5,230 bases of DNA from Cryomorphaceae bacterium. Its GTDB lineage: Bacteria; Bacteroidota; Bacteroidia; Flavobacteriales; Schleiferiaceae. Positions 1 to 5,230 of this stretch are shown here, in pieces. The stretch spans positions 1 through 5,230 of the forward strand of contig DMCR01000193.1 of the NCBI GenBank assembly GCA_003445735.1, written 5' to 3'. Made by a program: the position numbers and the translations under genes. The notes under the pieces were generated by a model. It searched no databases, was not told the DNA's origin, and saw nothing but the letters and a program-made list of their open reading frames with translations. Numbering within the stretch: the first letter of the stretch is position 1; each line of letters begins with the position of its first letter.

Positions 1-867
1 GATGAGATAAGTATGTATTTCGTCCGTATGCGCTACAGCTTGTGCCAAATGGCTGCCGGTAAATAAGCGTACTTTACTTTCTTCAAAAATGACCGCCGTA
101 TGTATTTCCGCAGCCCCGGCCCAATTCTTTCGTTGCACACACAATAATTCCTTGCATTCCCCGAGGAATTCCACCACATAAATGGCCGCACAACTCTGAA
201 GTTGTTTCAGCTCTTCTAAGGAAGCCATAGGGCTGTGTTTGGATACTAAGGTATGTGCACATTCTAGCCACTGTCCTTGCAACGAGGGGAGGTGCGGCAG
301 AGTATGTTCGAGGCTGCGGGCTCTGTTGCCACTGGCACGTCGGTCAGGGTCCACATAAAGTGTTAGGTCTGAGGGAGAAATACTGAGGACCTGTTTCCAA
401 GCTTCGATGGCTTCGAAAAGTTCTTCTGCAGGCGTACAGGATACCTTCGATGCCGCAAGGTTACGCTGGAGTAATTGCGCGAGGTCCGGATTCAACTCAT
501 TAGCCCAATGCTGTTTGATCCCCTCACGCTGAGAAAGAGCATAACTGTCGATCCCCATGCCTGCGCAAAGGTCTATAGAATAAGGTGTAGAGACCAATGC
601 TGCTTTGAACCACGCCGTCGCATAACTACTGCTTTGCTCTAGCGGTACACCCGCAGGAAAGATCCATTGCTTCTCGAACAACGGCCCAAACTTTCCGGCA
701 TATTTGCGTTTTGCCTCTAATTGACTGATCCAACTAAAATAGGGTCGCTCAAGGCCATGTTTCAGACGCAAATCAGCAATAGAAATTCCTTCGTGTTCAG
801 CAATCCATTCCCACGCAGTGGAATCTTTAAAATCATTGGGATGTACCTGTTGCTTGGGTTGCGCCAT
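1..867 (-). CDS. Class I SAM-dependent methyltransferase, THUMP-like/PG_1098 family (C-terminus cut by window edge)
   Basis: Reading the minus strand from ATG at 867 gives 289 codons with no stop up to base 1, so the 3' end lies outside the window. Visible motifs: a glycine-rich SAM-binding motif I, DLCAGMGIDSYAL (residues 99-111); the acidic motif NELNPD (123-128), likely to contact the SAM ribose; VDPDRR (172-177), matching the DPxRR signature of this Bacteroidota family; KHSPM (210-214), corresponding to the family's KLSPM; and ECKELL (237-242). Homologues, as I recall them, are near 390 aa, so about 100 residues holding most of the THUMP-like C-terminal domain are probably missing. The THUMP-like domain suggests an RNA substrate, but the actual substrate is not known from sequence. 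The protein should be cytoplasmic. It starts 11 bp after the AI-2E-family gene ends, so co-transcription is likely. An AAGGG lies 8 nt before the ATG and could act as a weak ribosome binding site. The residues after SPM differ from the family form. Confidence 0.85.
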   Translation of the reverse strand, partial: MAQPKQQVHPNDFKDSTAWEWIAEHEGISIADLRLKHGLERPYFSWISQLEAKRKYAGKFGPLFEKQWIFPAGVPLEQSSSYATAWFKAALVSTPYSIDLCAGMGIDSYALSQREGIKQHWANELNPDLAQLLQRNLAASKVSCTPAEELFEAIEAWKQVLSISPSDLTLYVDPDRRASGNRARSLEHTLPHLPSLQGQWLECAHTLVSKHSPMASLEELKQLQSCAAIYVVEFLGECKELLCVQRKNWAGAAEIHTAVIFEESKVRLFTGSHLAQAVAHTDEIHTYLI

Positions 868-878
868 GGCTACGACCC

Positions 879-1970
879 TTAGTTCAACTCATCGCGAACC
901 GTATTCATGACCACACGAATGATGCTGTAGGCTGGAACCGCGAAGATCATCCCTGCAATACCGAGCAAGGTACCTGCGATGGAAATGACAATGAAAATCT
1001 CAAGTGGATGTGCACCAACGCTGTTGCTGAAGATGAACGGTTGGAATACAAGGTTATCTAATAATTGGACCACCGCAAACAAACCTACTAAGAGGTAGAG
1101 GCCCTCCACTAAATCGATATCTACGGTAGGATCTGCAGCACCGAGGGCATAGAGTTGTCCCATGCTGAGTAGAATTCCCAACGTGGCGCCGATGATAGGT
1201 CCTACGTATGGTATGAGGTTGAAAATAGCAGCAGTCAACGCCAATACGATCGCTCCTTCGACGCCGATGAGGGTCATTCCAATAGAAAGCAGGGTAAAGA
1301 TGGCGGTGATTTGCAGAAGGATTCCGAAGCTGTAACGGGTCACAATTCGCTTGATTTGTGGGACGATAATGTCGACCTTATTGTGGTGCTTTTTCGGGGT
1401 GATATAATCAATAAAAGTATAGGCCAATTCTTGTTCTCGTATCAAGAAGAAACAAATGAAGGAAATGGAAAATAGCCCGATGATGACGTTTCCAACAGAT
1501 CCCAACATCCCTTGGACCACGCCAGATATGGCCTCAACGCTAGCGAAGTGCTGAAGGCTTTGGTTTATCTTTTGTAACTCTGCTTGGCCATCGATACCAA
1601 GGTTTGTCAATAGGTTGGATAATTGACTCATTTCCTGCTCTAATGTAGTAATCAGCTTGTCGTAGCGAATGGTGCGTAAGAAGGAGAACTCCTCCAATAT
1701 CATAGGAATAAACCACGATACGATGAAGGAAAAAAGAGTTCCAATTGTCAGCATGGTTAGGGTTGCGCTACCGGTCGGTCCAATGTATTTGCCTACAGGG
1801 GTTTTGTCTTTTAAAAGTTTGAATAGCGGTCGTCCTAAAACACTGATATACAAAGCTATAAGCGCATATGCCACTACACCTTGTATGAGAAATAGGATGT
1901 AGATACCTAAGGCGATACCGAGCAATTGCAAGGCGGCCTTGGCTATGGGTTGAAGTTGGAATAAACTCAT
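879..1970 (-). CDS. AI-2E family transporter (PerM/TqsA-like polytopic membrane protein)
   Basis: This 363-residue protein has the normal length for the family and is an inner-membrane protein. Hydrophobic segments lie at about residues 12-45 (two helices), 68-92, 155-177, 213-236, 238-270, 290-313 and 322-356. A polar, probably coiled stretch at about 95-150 separates the N-terminal helices from the rest, as in other members. Family hallmarks are IPYVGPIIG (253-261), DNLVFQPFIF (305-314), and HPLEIFIVISIAGTLLGIAG (321-340) followed by FAVPAY (343-348). The family name comes from E. coli TqsA, proposed to export autoinducer-2; other members have been reported as sodium/proton antiporters. Nothing here chooses between these, and no luxS is visible, so a quorum-sensing role should not be assumed. 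The start ATG overlaps the stop of the DUF4159 gene as ATGA (1967-1970), which points to translational coupling. The stop lies 11 bp before the methyltransferase start. Confidence 0.93.
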   Translation of the reverse strand: MSLFQLQPIAKAALQLLGIALGIYILFLIQGVVAYALIALYISVLGRPLFKLLKDKTPVGKYIGPTGSATLTMLTIGTLFSFIVSWFIPMILEEFSFLRTIRYDKLITTLEQEMSQLSNLLTNLGIDGQAELQKINQSLQHFASVEAISGVVQGMLGSVGNVIIGLFSISFICFFLIREQELAYTFIDYITPKKHHNKVDIIVPQIKRIVTRYSFGILLQITAIFTLLSIGMTLIGVEGAIVLALTAAIFNLIPYVGPIIGATLGILLSMGQLYALGAADPTVDIDLVEGLYLLVGLFAVVQLLDNLVFQPFIFSNSVGAHPLEIFIVISIAGTLLGIAGMIFAVPAYSIIRVVMNTVRDELN

Positions 1971-2653
1971 GGCTCAGTATTTCGTGTTAAGGACCAATGT
2001 AACAAGTTTGCGCCCATTTTTAGTGCTTTTTCGCGAGTCTCTCGATCGTCGTTGTGTACCTCCGGGTCTTCCCATCCGTCTCCTAAATCTGATTCTATGG
2101 TAAGCACGGCGACTAACTCACCTTCCAGAAAGTAGCCCAGAGCTTGTGGTGGCTTGGCATCGTGTTCGTGAATTTTAGGAAGGCCCTCGGGGAATGAATA
2201 CGGACCTTTGAAAATAATGTGGTTTGAAGGGAGCAGTTGGCCAGCTTGGTCTGGAAAAATTTTTTGTATTTCAGCGCGAGCAAACTCGCCCATGCCGTAG
2301 TTGTCGTCAATGTGGAGGAATCCACCGCGCTCCACGAAGGCTCTTAGATATTGAACATCAACCGCATCAAAAAAGATACGGCCGTGGCCTGTGGCATGCA
2401 GAAAAGATATGCCGGAAGTGAGCACATTTGCTGGTGTGGTATGACCTTGAACTTGGCAAGCTCCGTTCAAATTTTCGTTGTAGAAGGAAGCCAAGTTTTC
2501 TAGTGCTGTTGGATTGGCGTACCAATCCCCGCCACCGTTGTACTTCAATACAGCCAATACCTGTCCTGAGCTTGAAAGCTGAAGGCCTATGGTGACTAGG
2601 AAAATGAGGAGGTTCTTCACAAGGATAAATCTACTGATAATTCTCAAGTTCAT
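1967..2653 (-). CDS. Exported DUF4159 domain protein
   Basis: From ATG at 2653 the product is 228 aa. Residues 1-31 form a signal peptide (basic R4, R8, K13, then a hydrophobic core and SSSGQ), so the mature protein should be periplasmic or surface-exposed. Recognisable DUF4159 blocks follow: LKYNGGGDWYANPT (36-49), HATGHG (86-91), GGFLHIDDNYGM (110-121), LPKIHEHD (158-165), SDLGDGWEDPEVHND (188-202) and KMGAN (212-216). DUF4159 is thought to have a class I glutamine-amidotransferase-like fold, but no enzymatic activity is established, and I assign none. Start choice: ATG at 2686 (239 aa) adds MDNCLTILCIP, which is poor as a signal-peptide n-region. GTG at 2620 (217 aa) would give a very typical 20-residue signal peptide beginning VKNLLIFLV and is a serious alternative. 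No candidate has a clear Shine-Dalgarno sequence. It is the first gene of the leftward arm and is divergent from accC. Confidence 0.9.
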   Translation of the reverse strand: MNLRIISRFILVKNLLIFLVTIGLQLSSSGQVLAVLKYNGGGDWYANPTALENLASFYNENLNGACQVQGHTTPANVLTSGISFLHATGHGRIFFDAVDVQYLRAFVERGGFLHIDDNYGMGEFARAEIQKIFPDQAGQLLPSNHIIFKGPYSFPEGLPKIHEHDAKPPQALGYFLEGELVAVLTIESDLGDGWEDPEVHNDDRETREKALKMGANLLHWSLTRNTEP

Positions 2654-2678
2654 TGGAATGCAAAGTATCGTTAAGCAG

Positions 2679-2707
2679 TTATCCATAAGAGTCGGTGCTT
2701 ATATTTG
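2679..2707 (+). promoter_or_regulatory. Putative Bacteroidota-type sigma-ABfr promoter for accC
   Basis: TATATTTG at 2700-2707 matches the Bacteroidota -7 consensus TAnnTTTG exactly. Eighteen bases upstream, TTA at 2679-2681 is a one-mismatch version of the -33 TTG element, at close to the usual spacing. Transcription would start near 2712-2715 and give an accC leader of about 27-30 nt. The match is by eye; there is no experimental support. The element lies in the only non-coding gap between the divergent arms, which strengthens the call. Confidence 0.5.
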
Positions 2708-2741
2708 TGGTCTATCACTCTTTTGAGTAGCCCCCACGAAT

Positions 2742-4226
2742 ATGAAACAATTGACCAAAATCTTAGTCGCTAACCGAGGTGAAATCGCTTTGCGTGTGAT
2801 GCGTAGTGCCCGTGAAATGGGTATTAAAACAGTAGCTGTTTATTCTGAAGTTGACCGTCGCGCGCCGCATGTGCTGTTTGCGGATGAAGCAGTTTTTGTT
2901 GGTCCAGCACCTTCATCGGAGAGTTACTTGAGAGGTGCGGAGATTGTGGGCGTTGCAAAGGAATTGGGCGTGGATGGCATTCATCCGGGCTATGGTTTCT
3001 TGAGTGAAAATGCTGCCTTTGCCGCTGAGGTGGAGGCTGCAGGTATGACCTTTATTGGCCCCCGAACACATGCCATTGAAGTTATGGGGGATAAGCTCAG
3101 TGCGAAGGATGCGGTCAAGGATTTTGAGGTGCCGTTGGTGCCGGGTTCTGAGGGCGAAGTACAGGATGTGCAAGAGGCTTTATCTATTGCAGAGTCCATC
3201 GGTTTTCCAGTGATGATTAAGGCCAGTGCTGGTGGTGGTGGTAAGGGAATGCGTATCGTACAAGAGGCTGCAGAATTTGAGTCACAGATGAAACGTGCTG
3301 TTAGTGAGGCTACCAATAGCTTTGGTAATGGAGCGGTCTTTGTGGAGAAATACATTCAGAACCCTCGTCACATAGAAATTCAAGTCTTAGCAGATGAGCA
3401 CGGGAACGTGGTGCATCTTTTTGAGCGTGAATGTTCTATTCAGCGTCGCCACCAAAAGGTTATTGAAGAGGCACCATCTGTGGTGTTGACTCCGGAGTTG
3501 CGAGAGGCTATGGGAAGGGCAGCGGTGAACGTAGCTAAGGCATGTGATTACCGTGGTGCGGGGACTGTTGAATTTATTTTCGAGCCGGGCGGCACATTTT
3601 ATTTCTTAGAGATGAACACGCGATTGCAGGTGGAGCACCCGGTGACAGAGCAGATCACAGGCGTAGATCTGGTAAAGGCCCAAATCCGTGTTGCCCAGGG
3701 TGAAAAACTATGGTTTTCACAGGAGGATTTGAAGATACAGGGACACGCACTAGAGGTTCGTGTATATGCTGAGAATGCTGCGGAGAACTTCATGCCGGCT
3801 ATAGGTACGTTGCTTGAATACAAGCGACCACAAGGGTTGGGCATTCGCGTGGATGATGGCCTTGAAGAAGGTATGGAAGTCAGTATATATTATGATCCTA
3901 TGATAGCGAAGCTGATCACCTTTGGAGCGGATCGCACCGAAGCCATTGCCCGAATGAAGCGCGCCATCAGCGAATATAGAATCTCTGGTGTTCAGACTAC
4001 CTTGAATTTCGCGGATTACGTAATGGATCATGAGGCCTTTGTCAGTGGTGATTTTGACACGCATTTCGTGGAAAAATACTTCACACCTGAAGCGTTGCAA
4101 GGCGATGATGTAGATGTGGAATCCATTGGAGCCATGGCCTTGGCAAGTTTGTTGCGGGTGCAAAAGGGTCATGAAAAGATTCAAAAAAATGGAACGACCA
4201 ATCGCTGGAAAGCGAATCGTACTTAG
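2742..4226 (+). CDS. accC: Biotin carboxylase subunit of an acyl-CoA carboxylase (AccC type)
   Basis: This cytoplasmic enzyme carboxylates biotin on a carrier protein using ATP and bicarbonate (EC 6.3.4.14), the first half-reaction of acetyl- or propionyl-CoA carboxylase. Domains run in order: N-terminal biotin carboxylase domain with KILVANRGEIA (6-16) and HPGYGFLSEN (81-90); ATP-grasp domain from about 115, with K118, K160 and the glycine-rich loop AGGGGKGMR (163-171); RRHQKV with K239 (235-240); catalytic stretch E277, E290, N292, R294, Q296, V297, E298; and C-terminal domain with R340. All correspond to E. coli AccC active-site residues (K116, K159, K238, E276, E288, R292, E296, R338), so the enzyme looks active. 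At 494 aa it is about 45 residues longer than E. coli AccC. The extra C-terminal tail, ending NRWKANRT, resembles the tail of flavobacterial homologues I recall. There is no biotinyl domain, so this is a separate subunit. No carrier or carboxyltransferase gene is adjacent. The ATG at 2742 has no Shine-Dalgarno sequence, which is normal for this phylum. Confidence 0.96.
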   Translation: MKQLTKILVANRGEIALRVMRSAREMGIKTVAVYSEVDRRAPHVLFADEAVFVGPAPSSESYLRGAEIVGVAKELGVDGIHPGYGFLSENAAFAAEVEAAGMTFIGPRTHAIEVMGDKLSAKDAVKDFEVPLVPGSEGEVQDVQEALSIAESIGFPVMIKASAGGGGKGMRIVQEAAEFESQMKRAVSEATNSFGNGAVFVEKYIQNPRHIEIQVLADEHGNVVHLFERECSIQRRHQKVIEEAPSVVLTPELREAMGRAAVNVAKACDYRGAGTVEFIFEPGGTFYFLEMNTRLQVEHPVTEQITGVDLVKAQIRVAQGEKLWFSQEDLKIQGHALEVRVYAENAAENFMPAIGTLLEYKRPQGLGIRVDDGLEEGMEVSIYYDPMIAKLITFGADRTEAIARMKRAISEYRISGVQTTLNFADYVMDHEAFVSGDFDTHFVEKYFTPEALQGDDVDVESIGAMALASLLRVQKGHEKIQKNGTTNRWKANRT

Positions 4227-4863
4227 CCTGATTCTATCTGCGATGGGATGGAGCCTAAAGGCGCAGGTCGATACCTTGTCTCTCGTGGAGGACGCCAGTA
4301 GTCCTTTAGTGGGCCAATTAGTTATTGACGGCGATACCATTCCATGGACTGTATTGGATGAGATCTTATTCGTTCCAGCGCCAACACTCAATGATTTTCA
4401 GGCACGTCGACAGTATTACATGCTGATGAAGAAGGTGAAGCGCGTATACCCTTACGTGCGTGAGGCTGCCCTGCGGATGGACAGCATAAATATTAAGCTT
4501 GAAGGAATCGAGGGGCGTCGCAAGAGGAAGAAATATGTGAAGGAGTATCAAGATTTTTTGGAAGAACGCTTTGAGCCAGAGCTGCGTCGTTTGACAAGAA
4601 GTGAGGGACAGATTTTGAGTAAGCTCATCTACAGGGAGACGGGCACTAGTGTATATGAGATCATCAAGACCTATAGAAATGGGTTTTCGGCCCGATTCTG
4701 GTCACTCACCGCTTGGTGGTACGATATTAACTTGAAAAAGCCTTACGATCCTGTGGAGGATGCTGAGGATAAGTTAATCGAGAATATTCTGGTTCGGAAG
4801 TTCATTGCGGGAGAATTAGTCCCGGCGAGAGAAGAAGAGCGTCGGCTTTATCAAGGCAAATAA
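4189..4863 (+). CDS. Exported DUF4294 domain protein
   Basis: From ATG at 4189 the product is 224 aa. A signal peptide covers residues 1-26 (basic K8 and R9, hydrophobic core about 10-22, ending LKAQ), so the protein is likely periplasmic or attached to the envelope. The mature part contains VIDGDTIPW (45-53), then a conserved helical and strongly basic region from about residue 73 to 187: KKVKRVYPYVREAA (81-94), RRKRKKY (110-116), LIYRETGTSVYEIIK (146-160), YRNGFSARFWSLTAWWYD (162-179) and KKPYDP (183-188). This fits DUF4294, a Bacteroidota family of unknown function; I infer no activity. Start choice: ATG at 4189 gives a normal signal peptide, follows an A-rich stretch, and overlaps accC by 38 bp in another frame. 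ATG at 4171 (230 aa, 56 bp overlap) is also possible, with AAAGGG too close to it to be a good ribosome binding site. The ATG at 4114 would add tryptophan- and cysteine-rich out-of-frame accC sequence and is unlikely. The overlap suggests coupling to accC. Confidence 0.88.
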   Translation: MERPIAGKRIVLSLILSAMGWSLKAQVDTLSLVEDASSPLVGQLVIDGDTIPWTVLDEILFVPAPTLNDFQARRQYYMLMKKVKRVYPYVREAALRMDSINIKLEGIEGRRKRKKYVKEYQDFLEERFEPELRRLTRSEGQILSKLIYRETGTSVYEIIKTYRNGFSARFWSLTAWWYDINLKKPYDPVEDAEDKLIENILVRKFIAGELVPAREEERRLYQGK

Positions 4864-4875
4864 TTACCGGGTACC

Positions 4876-4904
4876 TTAACTACGCATTCATTTCACTAAA
4901 TTTC
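4876..4904 (+). promoter_or_regulatory. Weak candidate promoter before the J-domain gene
   Basis: TAAATTTC at 4897-4904 matches the Bacteroidota TAnnTTTG -7 element at all but the last defined base, and TTA at 4876-4878 lies 18 bases upstream. This is the same spacing and the same -33 variant as the candidate accC promoter. If real, transcription would begin at or next to the GTG at 4909 and give a leaderless or nearly leaderless mRNA. The 45-base gap is AT-rich, so a chance match is quite possible. Confidence 0.22.
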
Positions 4905-4908
4905 ATTT

Positions 4909-5230
4909 GTGAAACTCGAACGCGCATTATCAATCATCGGCTTAGACCGGCTGCCCAAGGATGAGATGGAGCTCAATGCTGTGTACAGGGATTTGGCCAA
5001 GAAGCTGCACCCGGATACGGGTGGGAGTGAGGCTGCCTTTCAGGAATTGGGTGAAGCGGTAGAGTATTTGAAACGAGCGCTCTTGTTATTGAACCAGCGT
5101 GTTCAAACCAAAACGCGTACCGAAGATGCCTTGGCGCGTAAGCGTGCCATTTTACGAGAGCAAATGCTGCGTCGCAGGGCTGAGGAAGATAGATTGCGCA
5201 ATGAGCAGGCACAAAAGTGGATCATAGGCC
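4909..5230 (+). CDS. J-domain (DnaJ-like) protein, N-terminal part, cut by window edge
   Basis: From GTG at 4909 the frame stays open for 107 codons to the window end; an in-frame TAA at 4897-4899 limits the start to 4900 or later. Residues 3-55 look like a J domain: helix I ERALSIIGL (4-12), helix II VYRDLAKKL (25-33), the invariant HPD tripeptide (34-36) followed by TGGS, and helix III FQELGEAVEYLKRAL (44-58). The HPD loop is the part of J proteins that stimulates Hsp70 (DnaK) ATPase. From about residue 60 to 105 the sequence is highly charged and Arg/Glu/Gln-rich, probably a long helix or coiled coil. The Gly/Phe linker and zinc-finger repeats of canonical DnaJ do not follow, so this is probably a small J-protein rather than dnaJ itself. 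No signal peptide is seen. It lies 45 bp after the DUF4294 gene on the same strand. There is no ATG near the domain start (the next in frame, at 4966, would remove helix I), so GTG is the best start. Confidence 0.8.
   Translation, partial: MKLERALSIIGLDRLPKDEMELNAVYRDLAKKLHPDTGGSEAAFQELGEAVEYLKRALLLLNQRVQTKTRTEDALARKRAILREQMLRRRAEEDRLRNEQAQKWIIG

Noticed and set aside
83..271. Short minus-strand open frame starting at 271
   Set aside because: It overlaps the methyltransferase on the same strand in another frame; the methyltransferase frame carries the conserved SPM and ECKELL motifs.
879..1970. Reading the AI-2E-family gene as evidence for autoinducer-2 signalling
   Set aside because: The family name derives from one member; others have been described as ion antiporters, and no luxS or lsr gene is visible.
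2717..2728. Small inverted repeat ACTC-TTTT-GAGT in the expected accC leader
   Set aside because: The stem is only 4 bp and the flanking bases do not pair, so it is too weak to call a terminator, attenuator or riboswitch.
2990..3355. Open frame of 121 codons on the minus strand inside accC
   Set aside because: It is fully antisense to the ATP-grasp region, and its composition (Pro/Ala/Ser-rich) follows from reversed accC codons.
3750..4391. Long open frame (213 codons) on the minus strand, opposite the 3' part of accC and the 5' part of the DUF4294 gene
   Set aside because: It is antisense to a strongly conserved biotin carboxylase and to a recognisable DUF4294 gene. Its translation has no recognisable domain, so it is a shadow of the plus-strand genes.
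4864..4876. TTACCGGGTACC after the DUF4294 stop as a possible terminator
   Set aside because: The pairing is short with almost no loop, and no T-tract follows; the gap is more likely an untranslated spacer within a transcription unit.
4973..5212. Minus-strand open frame of 79 codons at the right edge
   Set aside because: It is antisense to the J-domain gene, which carries the HPD motif; no domain is recognisable in the antisense product.

Overview
The window looks like an ordinary chromosomal stretch from a member of the Bacteroidota, probably a Flavobacteriales-type marine or freshwater bacterium. The evidence is the gene content: a DUF4159 protein, a DUF4294 protein and a PG_1098-type methyltransferase, all families I know mainly from that phylum. 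Exported proteins have signal peptides ending in -GQ or -AQ, most start codons lack a clear Shine-Dalgarno sequence, and a TAnnTTTG-type -7 promoter element precedes the biotin carboxylase gene. Assignments rest on motif recognition only; no database search was run.

Layout: two gene groups diverge from a short intergenic region at about 2654-2741. Leftward (minus strand) run a signal-peptide-bearing DUF4159 protein, an AI-2E/PerM-family membrane protein (ATGA overlap with the preceding gene), and, 11 bp further on, a class I SAM-dependent methyltransferase of the THUMP-like/PG_1098 family that leaves the window at base 1 with its C-terminus missing. Rightward (plus strand) run a complete biotin carboxylase (AccC type, 494 aa), an exported DUF4294 protein whose start lies inside the accC 3' end, and, after 45 bp, the start of a small J-domain protein cut off at base 5230.

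The tight spacing suggests that each arm is one transcription unit. Functionally the arms look mixed: the carboxylase would supply carboxybiotin to an acyl-CoA carboxylase whose carrier and carboxyltransferase subunits are not in the window, while the two DUF proteins have no established role. No mobile element, CRISPR array, RNA gene, phage gene or recognisable defence system is visible. The points worth a second look are the divergent promoter region, uncertain starts of the two exported proteins, a possibly leaderless GTG-started J-protein, a biotin carboxylase without adjacent partner subunits, and an altered motif in the methyltransferase. I do not see strong evidence for a new system.
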